Shown: positions 41,240 through 52,992 of the stretch, piece after piece
Layout of the letters: each line of letters opens with the position of its first letter
Position numbering within the stretch: the stretch's first letter is position 1
Assembly (NCBI GenBank): GCA_002005505.1
Contig: KV908548.1
Span: 28,501 to 92,500, forward strand
Origin: Botryococcus braunii
Taxonomy: Eukaryota; Chlorophyta; Trebouxiophyceae
Direction of reading: 5' to 3'
DNA: 64,000 bases
Program-made: the position numbers and the translations under genes
Notes under the pieces: model-generated
What the model saw: only the letters and a program-made list of their open reading frames with translations
What the model was told of the DNA's origin: nothing
Databases searched by the model: none

Positions 41240-44200
41240 ATGGCTAAGAAGGGCGCCAGCACCAGTGAAGAACCGCAGTCAGCAGAGGAAGAGTCTACTT
41301 CATCTCCCACACGAAGTCCGTGCACGCCCAGCACGTCAAGGGGTGAGGGAGATATCCTTCCCAAGGTCATAGCCACCCAAGTAAAGGTACACATCAAGCT
41401 ACTGAGACAAGGTCAGAACTTCGTGGTGTGGGATCATGCATTCACTGCTGCAAATAGTGCTAAAGGCTCACTGCCTGCCATTAAATCAGCTATGCCTGGG
41501 ACCATCCACAATGCTGCAGCTATGCTGTTATTCAATGAATCAGTTCCGGAAGAATGGTTGGGGGAATTGTCAGCCAAGCCATCAGCATATGATGCATATG
41601 TTTTCATCTGCAGAAAGTTTGTGGGGGGGTATAACACTCAAGCCAATGCAGACTGGCTAAAGGAGATGGCCAAAGGCATGAAGCGCGGTGAAACAATATC
41701 CCAATATGTCTCCAGAATGATCAATCTCAAGGGCTGCCTGAAGCGCAATAAACATGACCTTCTGGATGGTCATGTGGCCACTCAGATAGTGCAGGGATTG
41801 CCAGCTGCGGCCAATCCTCCCGGACTGCTTCCCACTGCAGTTGCCCACCCACTGGATCAGCTGGCAGACCTCATCACCACTACAGCTGAAGCTTCTGGTT
41901 ACAACGATGATGGAGGCCAGCCTGCTGTGGTTATGCTGGCTCAACCACCTGCTCCTGCTGCAGTTCCAGTTCCAGCTACCAGTGCAGTGCCACAGCCTAA
42001 GCCGTCAGCTGACTCAGAAGTAAAACCAGAGGTACGGGGGACGTGCAACTATTGCCACAAAAAGGGGCACTTCTGGAGAGACTGCCGCAAGAGACAGAGA
42101 GATGCAGAGACCCAGAGGAACGTGGTGGCAGCAGTACAGCAGCTGGCTGGCATGTGGCCTCCAGGAGAATTCCCTGGAGTTCCTCAGCCTCCTCCTCGGT
42201 ACAGCATGCTTTCCCTGGAGCTGGAGCTTTCCCACTGCTGCACCCACCACCTGGTCCTCCCTCACCTCCCTCTGAAGGTATGCCATACGTGGTGTCCTAT
42301 AATGTGCTGGATGCTGCTCACAACAAACAGTCCAAACATTCCTGGCTAGTGGATAGTGGAGCCTCAGTCCATTTGGTTAACAGTCTGGATCTGCTGCATG
42401 CCCCTACCATACATGCCAACCCTGTCCCTCTCCATCTAGCCACATCAGATGCCACAGGAGGAATTATTGCAACTGGATCAGTGTGTCTTATTTCCCCTCA
42501 GCACATTCCACTGTGGCTTCACCAGGTTCAGTGTGTTCCTTTTGCCACAACTAATATCCTGTCAGTATCTGCTGCGCTTCGTGATGGAGCATGCTTTGTC
42601 ACAGACAGAGTGGGAGCATTTACAGCTGTATCTGGTCCAAATGGGTGGAAAATGTCTGTGCACTAAGAGAATGGCCTGTACTATATCCACAACTGTCTGC
42701 CAGTGACTGCAAATAAGTCTCCCTGTCCAATAACAGCTGCTTTGAAGAAGAGACAGGCCAGAAGCCAGAAGCATGACTGTGCCAAACGTTTCTTGTGGCA
42801 CAGTCGAATGGGACACCCAGGAGAACCATGGATGCACCGCCTGTCCACTGAGCAACTGGTCACTGGCCTGGACACTCACCTTTCCCCTTGTGAAAATTGC
42901 CCCAAATATTGTGAAGCTTGCATTGAGGGGAAGCATGCTCGTCCTCCCTTTGGTGAAAGCTCTAGACCCGCAGTGAAACCCCTTGACAGAATCCATATTG
43001 ACACTGTGGGCCCCATTTCACCAGCAGCAATCTCTGGGGAACGCTTTTGGGTGACTGTAGCTGATGAGGCATCTGGATGGAAAGCTGTCCTACCAGTAAA
43101 GTCAAAGGATGTCATTGCCTCAGTTGTCCGGGACCTGATTTTATTTTGGCAGACAGAAAGAGGGACCACTGTCAAGTGCATTCGGTGTGACAGAGGCACA
43201 GAATTTATTAATTCCAGATTCAAGGAGTTCTGTGCGTCTCAGGGCACTAAGCTGGAGATGTCTGCACCCTATACTCCTCAGCAGAACGGGATGGCAGAGC
43301 GAGCCAACAGGACCTTGAAGGAGCGAACCAGAACCCTCCTCAACTTTGCAGGTGCCAGTCCAGTCATGTGGAAAGAGGCCCTAGAAACAGCCTGCATCCT
43401 CCTGAACATGGGACCCAATACAGGCAGGCCTCTCACTCCCTGTGAATTATTCATGGGATACAAACCAGACGTATCACTTCTTCGTACTTGGGGATGCCTG
43501 GCGTTTGTGCATGTGCCTGATCAGCAGAGGGGGTATTTGCACCAAAGGCTGTGCCTGGCATGTTCACTGGTTATTCCCCAGTGTCCAAGGCATATCGTAT
43601 TTATCTGGGAGGGGGAGTCTGGAGAGAGAGCAGAGATGTCCAATTTGTGGAACACATCCGAGGAGCCTCTCGGGTGGGGATGTCCATTCTCCCTGACCAG
43701 CCACTGCAGTTCTCATATCCTGAAGGTTTGCCAGCCCAACAGCACCTCAGCAACCCGGCAGCTCCTCCACCACAGTGCAGCACTCGGAATCAGGCTGTCA
43801 GCGCTCCCTGCCCCAGCAACAGACCTGACAGCACCCCCTGATCAGGCTGCAACCGAGCCTGCACGGCAGGGGAAGCCTTCCCAAGACGAGGGCACTCCAG
43901 AAAATGTTCCTGGACCAAGTGAGGAACCACTTCGGCTGGATCTGGACCAGTCCGGGGTACTGGAAACACTTCAGCAACTTGCGCGAGGAAGCTCTGACAG
44001 TGGGCAGCATCAACGGACCTTGGAGCGAGCACAGCAGTCACTCCGGAATACTCCTCCCGCAACTGCAATTCCTCCTCTGGATGGACTGTCTCGGGCTCAA
44101 CGCTATGAGCAACGAGCTGCTGCTCGAGAAATCCTGCTGGCACAGGATAGGGGAGAGAGTTGTGAGAGAGAGGGGCGGACTGAAGGTGACATTAAGTCAC

Positions 44201-44823
44201 CGGGACCAGGGGAAGTGCAGGATTTGGGTAAGGTGCAAGAGAGACCTGTTTCAATTGTGAGTGAAGAGAGGGGGACAGTCTCTGAACAGACTGAAGATGG
44301 TCCAAGTGAGCTGAGATGCATGGGTGGGACCTGTTCAGTACCTGAGGGAAATGTTAGAGATGTGAGTTCTATCTGTGATGCCCAAGGACAATGTGGTGCC
44401 AGCCACACAAGAGTGGGCTATGTTTGTGAGCGTGCTGCTGGGCCTGCGCCCCGGCGCTCATGTTTGGTGGGGAGCAGACAGAGAGAGAGAGAGACATGGG
44501 CACAACACCAAGACAGACCAAGTGCCCAAGCTGAGCAGAGTGGTTCAATTGCCTGTGAGAGCTCTGACGAGACTGGAAAACGTCAGTCATGTAAGAGTGT
44601 GAATGAGGAGGTGAATCGGAAGCTTGGACAGTGTGCGAATTTGCCCAATTACAAGAGCTTTTCGAGAGGTACCTGTGTCTGGGAGGATGATGTGAGGGTG
44701 CGAAGCAGTAAGCTTGAAAGGGCAAACTGTGAGTCTCAGAGAGAGAGAGAGAGCAGCGAGGAAAATCAGAATCCTCGCAAACTGCACCAATGTGCAGTAC
44801 GGCGACAGTCAGTGGAAGAGTAG
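41240..44823 (+). pseudogene. Element 3 gag-protease-integrase, several frameshifts
   Basis: gag from ATG 41240 with CNYCHKKGHFWRDC. A frame change near 42.19 kb precedes protease and integrase (WLVDSGASVHLV; HSRMGHPGEPW; DTVGPISPAAI; CDRGTEF; PQQNGMAERANR). In-frame TAA at 42664 where element 2 has TCA/Ser. One-base loss at a G run (about 43.53 kb), restored near 43.84 kb. The downstream spacer keeps GTCVWEDDVRV. Confidence 0.9.
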
Positions 44824-46486
44824 TGGGTGAGAAAGAGAATGAGAGTAGCACTGCTGAGAGCCAGGGAGAAAAGGGGAAGCATACTGGAGTGCGTTTCAGC
44901 AAGATTAGTGTGCCCTCAAGCTTGAGAGAGGCACAGCAGTCTCCCCAGTTGGAATACTGGAAGGCTGCCATGCAGGAAGAGCAAAATTCTTTGGATGCCC
45001 ACGAGGTGATGGAGTATGTCCCCAGGCCTCGTGGTCATAAACTTATTCCAGTTCACTGGATTTTCTCAGTGAAAATGGATGCTCATGGTAATGTGCTGAG
45101 GTTCAAGGCAAGGTTGGTTGCCCAGGGATGTAGGCAAATCCTGGTGTAGATGTCATGGAGGTATTTGCACCAACCAGCAGTTATGGGTCTAGGAGAGCAT
45201 TGCTTTCAGTGGCTGCACAAGAGGGTCTTGAGATCCACCAAGTGGATGTCAAGACAGCATTCTTGAATGGTGAATTGGAAGAGGAGGTGTATGTCACACA
45301 ACCTCCTGGATTTGAGAATGGGGATGGCAACACTGTGTGTCGCTTGAAGAAGGCCTTATATGGGCTGAAGCAAGCACCCAGGGCATGGCATAAGACCCTG
45401 AATGAGAAGCTGCATACCATGGGATATGAGGTATGTAAGAGTGATGCTGGTGTCTATGTTAAGTTCTCAGTAGATGGAGGAAAGTCTTTTGTGTTAATAT
45501 ATGTTGATGATCTGTTGATATTGTCCAAGGGCATGGGAGAGATTGAGAGAGTGAAGGGATTGCTCAAGCAGGAATTCACCATTCATGATTTGGGAGAGGT
45601 GAAGGATTTCTTGAACTGCCAAGTGATGAGAGATAGGGATAAAGGCCTCATTTCATTGAGTTGTATCCCTAAAATTGATGCACTGGTCGAGAAATTTGGG
45701 CTGGATCTGGAGTCTTTGGGGCCTGACACTCCAATGACTAAAGATTTTGTTGCCACCCAGAGGCCTATGTCTAAAGACAACAGTGACAGTATTGGTGCTG
45801 GGAGCATTTTGCCTCCAGGACACAGATACTGTGAGCTGGTTGGATCTCTGCTGTATATTGCCAATACCACCAGGCCTGATATAGCTCAAGCTGTGGGGGT
45901 ACTCTCTCGTTATAGAATTAATCCTACCACAGCACACTGGAATGAAGCCATCAGAGTGCTGAAATATCTTAAGGGAACGAGAGAGCTGGCTCTGATTCTT
46001 GGAGGGAAGGACACAGAGTTAGAGGGTTTTGTAGATGCTGATTATGGTGGTGATCAAGATTATCGCTTCTCCACTACCGGTTACGTCATCCGTGTGTTTG
46101 GGGGGGCTGTAGTTTGGGGAAGCAAGAAGCAGTCTGCAGTGGCCACTTCCACTGTAGAAGCTGAATTCATGGCGGCAAGTGCAGCTATCAAGGAGGCTAA
46201 TTGGGTGAAGGGGTTCCTTGAAGAAATTGGCATTTCTCCGTGGACAGTCAAGATTCACTGTGATAATCAGGGATGTATCAATCATCTCAGAAATCCAGTG
46301 TTCTCAAAACACACTAAGCATATTGCAATCAGCTTCCACTTTGCTCGTGAAGCTATTGCATTGGGACAGGTGGATGTGAAGTACGTTCCCTCAGCCAGGA
46401 ATGAAGCAGACATCTTCACCAAGCCTTTAACAAGGCAGGTATTTCAGGGACATCGTGAGGCTCTGGGTTTGGCCAAGTTTTTGTGA
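44790..46486 (+). pseudogene. Element 3 reverse transcriptase and RNase H, one frameshift
   Basis: From CSTATVSGRVVG through the pre-RT segment (KHTGVRFSKISVPSSL) to RNase H and ADIFTKPL. A one-base deletion near 45.14 kb splits the frame after QGCRQI. YVDDLLIL and HCDNQGC are intact. The normal stop after AKFL is kept. Confidence 0.9.
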
Positions 46487-46504
46487 GGAAAAGGTAAGGG
46501 GAAG

Positions 46505-47234
46505 TGTTATAATAGTGAAAGAACATTTTGGTGCCTTTCCCTCAGAAGAGTAATGGTGGCCAGATCAGCTCCAATTACCAGTGAGAACACTCATTAAAAT
46601 GAGTAATAGGTGGCAGAACCTAGGAGTTCTGCCAGAACCAATCTAGACCAATTTTACGCTGATGAGGGAGGATGAGGTAATCAGACACGGTTTGCTCGAA
46701 AGGCTATATGCTCCTGGCTCGAAGGGATGAGGCACTTGATTGGGACATCAAAAGCACTTCGGGTGTTTGTCGTTCAACTGTTGCCAGTCAAGTCATCTCA
46801 CTCACAGTCGCCACTGCTTGTTAACCGACATACAACAAAAGTGTCGCCGGACTAAACACCCTCGTGCCGGGTCATACAGGTAAACTGTTGTCATGACATT
46901 ACGTGCACAAGAACAATGGATTAGGAAAGGGTCTAGAGAATGTGTATTAGAAAGGTGCTACTGTTTTAGCTCATCGGACATCGGTAATGCAGACTATCAG
47001 TAACTTCGTAGATAGAGTAGTTTGAATTGCTGAGTGATGAGAGAGAGCAATAAGCATTGTAAGACTTGATTGGGACATCAAAAGCACTTCGGGTGTTTGT
47101 CGTTCAACTGTTGCCAGTCAAGTCATCTCACTCACAGTCGCCACTGCTTGTTAACCGACATACAACAAGGGTGTCGCCGGACTAAACACCCTCGTGCCGG
47201 GTCATACAGGAAACGCCGAGCTCAGAATTGTACA
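46505..47234 (+). repeat. B-type 3' LTR of element 3
   Basis: Module copies 46734-46879 (followed by GTAAAC) and 47064-47209 (followed by GAAACG), 146 bp each. TATA-like GGCTATATG lies about 28 bp upstream of copy 1. Confidence 0.92.
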
Positions 47235-47239
47235 CTTCC

Positions 47240-47704
47240 TATACTCAATCAAGACTCCGTCCCTTAGCTGTTTGGGAGACTTGATTGTACACTAAGATGG
47301 TTCACTTACAAACAAGCAATCAAACATGAACACATTACCAATACACACCCTGCGTCACCGCACCTGTAAGCAAGCAGACAGGTCGTAAGTTCGTGCCTCT
47401 CCAGCTACAGTCCTTGACGACTGTCTGCTCTTTAGACACATGCAACTGCATGAACAAGACTGGCATCCTTATGTGCCCAGTATCTTTCCAAACCAGTTGC
47501 TCGACTATGCGGTGATCGCAGCTTTAATAGTCCTTTCACACTAACGCGTAATCTAGATCAGATTGTACCTCATGTTCGAAATAGACCTCATCCGAACGTG
47601 TCTTGAGGTACCTTATGTGGATAGTGGACCCGTATCCTAATAATGTACATTTGAAGATCACCTAAAGCACAAGGCATTCTATAATGTATGTTCACAACTC
47701 AACA
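47240..47704 (-). mobile_element. 5' part of the family C LTR split by copia B
   Basis: The minus-strand LTR starts TGTTGAGTTGTG at 47704. The U3 matches the family C LTR at 56281 closely. Module copy 1 (47496 to 47364) ends CTTACAG followed by GTGCGG. The remainder, with module copy 2 and the primer site, lies at 28277-28527. Confidence 0.8.
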
Positions 47705-47889
47705 GTTACCCACCAGGAGGATACAAGAGTCCTTCTACCTAACACAGTGGTCTGCGTAGACCCTGTGCAGGCTTAGGTGCTCTTGTATCTTCAAAAGAGT
47801 GTTATAAAGAAACGTAGATAGCCGCGAGGCTTCTTCACATGTACAGATCCCGTGCGTCGGGAGACGATAATACCATAAGCGACTTAATC

Positions 47890-48260
47890 GCCGATACCAT
47901 TTTCGAGTAATGGCATCATCAAAATAAACTTTGCAGAAATTAAAGTTAAATGTTACTCCCTGTGAATCACACTCTTTAGAGTTGGTGAAGTGTGCTCAAA
48001 CAAAAGCTTGCAGAAGTGGACGAAACACGACCAAGCAAACGGCACAGGAGTCTGATAAGGGAACTCAGAACGGTTACAATAACAACTAACTAATGATGTT
48101 GCAATCACCTGTGAATCACACTCTTTAGAGTTGGTGACCTGTGCTCAAACAAAAGCTTGCAGAAGTGGACGAAACACGACCAAGCAAACGGCACAAGAGT
48201 CTGATAAGGGAACTCAAAACTCTCTGGCATGTAAGAGCACTCCTTATTTATACTTACTAA
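47890..48260 (-). repeat. LTR family E with doubled module (TGGTATCGGCG-type primer site)
   Basis: On the minus strand: TATAAATA (48252-48245), module copy 1 (48220-48109, 112 bp, followed by GTGATTGC), 37 bp, module copy 2 (48071-47960, 112 bp, followed by GGAGTAAC). Primer site TGGTATCGGCGATTAAG follows at about 47900. Outer LTR ends are not resolved, and no coding region follows. Confidence 0.65.
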
Positions 48261-48347
48261 GGAGACTGCATGTTTATTAGCTTCTTGACAGGTTTGCAAC
48301 TCCAGATCTTGAAAGCGTACGGGCACGATCAAGTTTGCATGCCATCA

Positions 48348-49072
48348 TGTTATATTTTGGAAGAGAGACATGTGCCTTTCGCTCAGGAGAATAATAGTGG
48401 CCAGACCAGCTTAGATCAACATGCGGGAACAATCCTTAGAATGAGTAATAGGTGGCAGAACCTAGAAGTTCTGCCAGGACCAATCTAGACCGATTCCACT
48501 TAGATTAGAGAGAATGAGGTAATCTGACACGGTTTGCTAGAAAGGATATATGTCGCCGGTTCGAAGGAACGAGGTACTTGATTGGGACTATAAAGGCACT
48601 TCGGGTGTTTGTCTCTTAACAGTTGCCAGTCAAGTCATCACACACAGTCGCCACTGCTTGTTTATCGACACACAACAAGAGTGCCGCCAGACTAAACACC
48701 CTCGTGCCGGGTCATACAGGTAAACTGATGTTGCAACACTGAATGCACATGAACAATGGATTAGGAAGACGTCTAGATGACGTTTATTAAGATAGTGCTA
48801 ATGTTTTAACTCATCGGACACGGGTAATACAGACTATCGATAGTTATGTAGATGGAGTAGTTTGAATTACTGAGTGATGAGAGAGAACAATAAGCTTTGT
48901 AAGACTTGATTGGGACTACAAAAGCACTTCGGGTGTTTGTCTCTTAACAGTTGCCAGTCAAGTCATCTCACACAGTCGCCACTGCTTGTTTCTCGACACA
49001 CAACAAGAGTGCCGGCGGACTAAACACCCTCGTGCCGGGTCATACAGGAAACGCCAAGCACAGAAGTTTACA
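48348..49072 (+). repeat. 5' LTR of element D
   Basis: Module copies 48576-48719 (followed by GTAAAC) and 48904-49047 (followed by GAAACG), 144 bp each. TATA-like GGATATATG at 48545-48553 lies about 28 bp before copy 1. The U3 differs clearly from both A and B types. Confidence 0.9.
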
Positions 49073-49138
49073 GGTTATGGGCCCACCAACTTTTATGCTG
49101 GGCATGTAATATGTATGACTCGATTGGCATAATCTACG

Positions 49139-49660
49139 ATGGCGCGAACGAGGCAAAGTGGACGAATGCGCGCTGGCGCTACTGGACCTGTTAGACAACC
49201 ACCACCTCCCCCTCCAACATATAACGAGCGAAGAAAGGCTGGAGGAGAGAGAGGACCACGGACAATTGAAGAGCGAGCATTCCTAGTGAAGGACTTCGTC
49301 AACGCAGCCTACGGACGAGGAGCTCGCCCCCTCAGTGGTTTCGGGATCGTTTTCCAATATACCCAGCTTACAAATTCACGAGTGTGGGAAGCTTCATTCA
49401 TCAACGGGGAGCCTGGATACCTGACCAAAGCAATCTTTGAGAGGTGCTTACAGCAATTAGGAGGACCGCCCCAAGAAGCATACTGGATGGAGAAAGCTGC
49501 ATACGCGGCTATTGAGTTTGCATTGGTCAGCTTGGGAGACAGCTTTATTAAGTTACTGATAGCACACAGCGAGGGCTACCACGTGGACGAGTGGCTTACG
49601 GACACAGACGGCGAGGACGAAGACGGAGACTCGAGGATCTCAGAACGCAGCGACAGCTGA
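49139..49660 (+). CDS. ORF0 of element D, centre out of frame
   Basis: MARTRQSGRMRAG, Pro-rich segment, RTIEERAFLVKDFV, then SFINGEPGYLTKAIFERC and an acidic tail (TDGEDEDGDSRI). Between them the main frame reads non-conserved residues, while the conserved PPQWFRDRFPIYPAYK is encoded in another frame (about 49332-49380). Two compensating indels therefore flank the core. 173 codons in total; the stop is 16 bases before gag. Confidence 0.72.
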   Translation: MARTRQSGRMRAGATGPVRQPPPPPPTYNERRKAGGERGPRTIEERAFLVKDFVNAAYGRGARPLSGFGIVFQYTQLTNSRVWEASFINGEPGYLTKAIFERCLQQLGGPPQEAYWMEKAAYAAIEFALVSLGDSFIKLLIAHSEGYHVDEWLTDTDGEDEDGDSRISERSDS

Positions 49661-49676
49661 TCAGTCACCTAGCAGC

Positions 49677-50309
49677 ATGAAGAAGAAGGGTTCGAGTGCA
49701 AGTGAAGCATCAAAGTCAGCCAGCGAACAGTCTACATCAACACCTACCAGAGAACCCTCTACACCTTGCACATCCAGAGGAGAAGGAGACAGCCTGCCCA
49801 AGGTCATTGCCACCGAGGTCAAGGTTCACGTGAAACTACAGGCTAAAGGTCAGAACTTCAAAGTGTGGAATAATGCTTTCATTGCAGCAAATGACTCAAA
49901 AGGCGCATTGCCTGCTGTTCAAGAAGCCATGCCTGGTACTACCCACGATGCTGCTGCCTTGCTCCTGCTGTATGAATCAGTCCCGGAAGACTGGCTGGGA
50001 GAAGTGTCTAGCAAACCTTCTGCGTATGATGCATATGTCCATATTTGCAAGAAATTCACGGGTGGAGGCAATGTTCAGGCCAATGCAGACTGGCTAAAGG
50101 AGATGTCTAGAGGCATGAGACAGGGGGAAACAATATCTCAGTATGTAAACAGGATGATCAATCTCAAGAATTGCACCAAAAAAATGGTCATGATCTGCTG
50201 GACGGACATGTGGCAACTCAGATTGTGCAAGGACTGCCCGCTGCTGCAAACACGCCAGGACTGCTGCTGTGGTATCTGCAACCAGAAGCATACCTTCTTA
50301 CTACCGTAG
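49677..50309 (+). pseudogene. Element D gag, N-terminal part
   Basis: Starts MKKKGSSASEASKSA, matching the Ser/Thr-rich start of the other copia gags, followed by the gag core (LPKVIATEVKVHVKL, ESVPEDWLGEVSSKPSAYDAY, GETISQYVNRMINLKNC). The frame shifts at a run of A (about 50178) and the homology ends near 50270. No zinc knuckle or pol follows. Confidence 0.85.
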
Positions 50310-50310
50310 G

Positions 50311-51225
50311 TAACGAATGTCATTCGACTATTCACTACACCAATGTAATAGGCATGCGGAACCTTGTTAACGCAGTTAAGCACGCATGCCAAACAAGAAG
50401 AGTATGCGCAGGTGAGACATAGCAAGCTCGCTTGATCAGCAAGCTTGCTTGGAGATAAAGACTCCAATGAATGTCTGACCCACTGCCCCGACCACGAAGC
50501 CATAAACCCGACTTCGGTGACCAATCTAATATACGCGTTAACGTCCACTTTTGGGTTAAGGTTCAATTCTAGGCCTATCATCCAAGTCAATTGATTGAAC
50601 TCAGTCTCTAACCAGTGGGATCCAGTCTCCTTCACAATAGCAATGTGATCAAAGGAAGATTAATTGCCACCGACAGAGACCAAGTTTATCACGAGATTGC
50701 TTGATAAGATTTCTTAAGTACCAACCAAAACACATGAAAGCAATCTCCATCTACTAGCCGCAAGTATCTATGAGCCACACACAGCTACTCACTACAGTTA
50801 ACTTACGACAACAAAGGAGATAAAGCTACGGATCTATCAGCATGAACCTGTACAAATAACAAGTACCATGTGATCTGTAGTTCGACCAGAGTCATAGGAA
50901 TGAACAGCTTGCACCTCAGCAACTGGTCCCCTTAGACCTAATCTCATCATACGTCTAGGAAACATTGTCAATGCCTATTGCATTTGACAAGGCAATACAC
51001 AAGTCATTACATCCAAGTATGACTTCAACACAATAACAGTCAATTGCTCACTGTATGCACGTGCATATGCATATGCATACTTAGTACGATTGTAAAAACA
51101 GTATACCGAGAACATAATAACCTATGGAGTATCATTCAGTTTATGATTAACAACTATATCACATAGTGTCCCATAGCACTTTATTGACATCTTCTTTGGA
51201 ATAATGATGGTTGTGTAATTACACA
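50311..51225. other. Unassigned AT-rich sequence
   Basis: No gene found. It may contain non-coding parts of retroelements. The segment next to 51226 has a poly-A-signal-like AATAAAG on the minus strand and may be part of an LTR that continues at 54697. Confidence 0.35.
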
Positions 51226-51635
51226 CACTACGGGAAATCCGTGTGCTGAATCGAGTCGAAACGCGCCGGATCGAGACGATTCGAGTCGGAAAAAAATTCC
51301 GCACGACTCCCGAGCAGGGTTTTTTTTTTAGTTTTTGCCTTGCGGCCCAGTGGCCGATGAAGGGGGTCTTGCACGTTTGACCTGCGGCAAATCATGGCCG
51401 GCCACCTCCCATTGCTTACAAAGTGTGCGGCCACTCAGGCCGACGGACCGCCATGCCACACACTTAAGCTACGGCCACAACTCTTGTATGTTCCCTGACT
51501 TCAAATTGGACTGTCCAAGCGGTCTGCTGCTCAAAATCCGTGTTGGAGATCCTTGCCCTATTGACCAACTGATAATACTCTCAAAACTGTTAAATGAAGA
51601 GCTATCCATCAACATGGATGTCCATGGATACGCAC

Positions 51636-52992
51636 CTACACGTCGTACATGTATCGCTCAGTACTCATCCAAGCTTTGTGCATCTTGTCATACGGAAACG
51701 TCTGAGGTGTGTAATGGCTGCGTTGAATGCGGCAAAGATTTTGCAGGAGTTCTTGCTCCATTCTATTTCGAAGTGCACTCTTTAGCAGGTTCATTAGGCT
51801 GAAAGTTCTCTCGTTCTCCACGCTGGTTGACGGCAAGCTCATCATGATTCTTGCCAGCAGCGCAAAGTTTGGCATGTGAATATGGGCAGCGCTAACAAAT
51901 GTCCTCTCCCAGAAAGCTTCGGTTGTTTGTTCAACTGAGAAAGCGCAGCGAGCCGCCGACTTCATCCTGCACAAAAACTTATTTAGCATAAGTAGGTTGT
52001 TCCAGCCAAGTGGCTTCTTAATGAAATTATATGCAATGTGAATGAGGCAAAGCTCTCATACGTTTACGCATAGCCGGCTTTCCAATCCACACATGCATGT
52101 ATGTAAACACGATCTCCTTAGAGGAAAATAATACAGAAAAATGTTATTGCCAACATGATGAGCGATTTGTACATGCTCATGCAATAGAAGATTGGAAAGG
52201 CAAAAACCACTGGCGATACCTGCCAGTGAAGAAGGCAAATTCTTGGTCCAATCCTGAAGAAGAAACCAAAGGTGCAACCTCCTCTCCACTTGCTAGGTAC
52301 GCTGGCCTTCCGTAATGCATCTTCAGAACTTCGACCTTTTCCTTCACTTGAGTCATGAGTTCATTTTGATCGTCGTCCTTGTGATCAATCCAAAAGGGTA
52401 GTTGCAATACCCTAAAGGCATCCGTTACATTATCGTGCTTTATAAGAACACGCATCTTGTCCAACGCTAGGTTGGCCGCAAGAGTCACTTGTGCTTTGAC
52501 TTCTTCTACTACTCCTGCAATGCAACATGCTAACAACTTTAGAGGTGCCATTGGAATGCTTGTATCCCATTTGCTTTTAAAGCCATTACAAAGGTGTCAT
52601 ATTTATGACACCGGTGGTATTAGAAGACTGGCATTGGCAAACATAACGCAGCATACAAGTACACTGGACTCACCCAAGAAGCCTTGTTCATCCACAGGCT
52701 CCTCAGTCACTGAAGTAAGCTTAGCACGTCCTCGCATGGAAGTTAACGTTATATGCAGCAAAAGTTCATGATCAATGTGTACGCCCGCAGCATACTTCAA
52801 TGTGCCGTCATTGTTCCAAAACAAAGGAGATTTTCCATTAGTTTGTTGACTCTCTAACATGTTTTCCTGGACATTTGTGAATGATATCCACAAGGTGCTC
52901 GCAAATTCGCCGCCGTTGGTGATGTACTCTCTCTGGATCATATGTATTGCAAGATTCGCAACAAATGAATCATGTGACATGATGTAATCCAC
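51636..52992 (-). pseudogene. hAT transposase fragments
   Basis: The block at 51989-51636 contains the hAT C-terminal dimerisation motif (PNFALLARIMMSLPSTSVEN, ERTFSLMNLLKSALRNRM). Blocks at 52177-52551 and 52603-52992 encode upstream regions without clear catalytic motifs. Donor and acceptor sites are not resolved. The N-terminal BED-type finger was not found. Confidence 0.65.

Larger units (their letters stand above)
39907..47234 (+). mobile_element. Copia element 3: B-type internal region with hybrid LTR set
   Basis: 5' LTR 39907-40630 (724 bp, A type with a B-type U5 tail) and 3' LTR 46505-47234 (730 bp, B type). Flanks are AAATC on the left and CTTCC on the right; each pairs with a flank of element 2 as a reverse complement. 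The primer site GGTTATGGGCCCACC is at 40631-40645 and the purine tract ends at 46504. The coding region carries frameshifts and stops, so the element is defective. Confidence 0.93.
48348..50310 (+). mobile_element. Copia element D, truncated after gag
   Basis: 5' LTR 48348-49072 (725 bp; start TGTTATATTTTGG, end GTTTACA), half-tRNA primer site 49073-49087, ORF0 and the first ~180 codons of gag. The rest of the element and its 3' LTR are missing from the window. Confidence 0.88.

Noticed and set aside
48348..49072. CRISPR-like array (repeated modules with spacers)
   Set aside because: Only two copies of ~145 bp, within an LTR of a eukaryotic retrotransposon.
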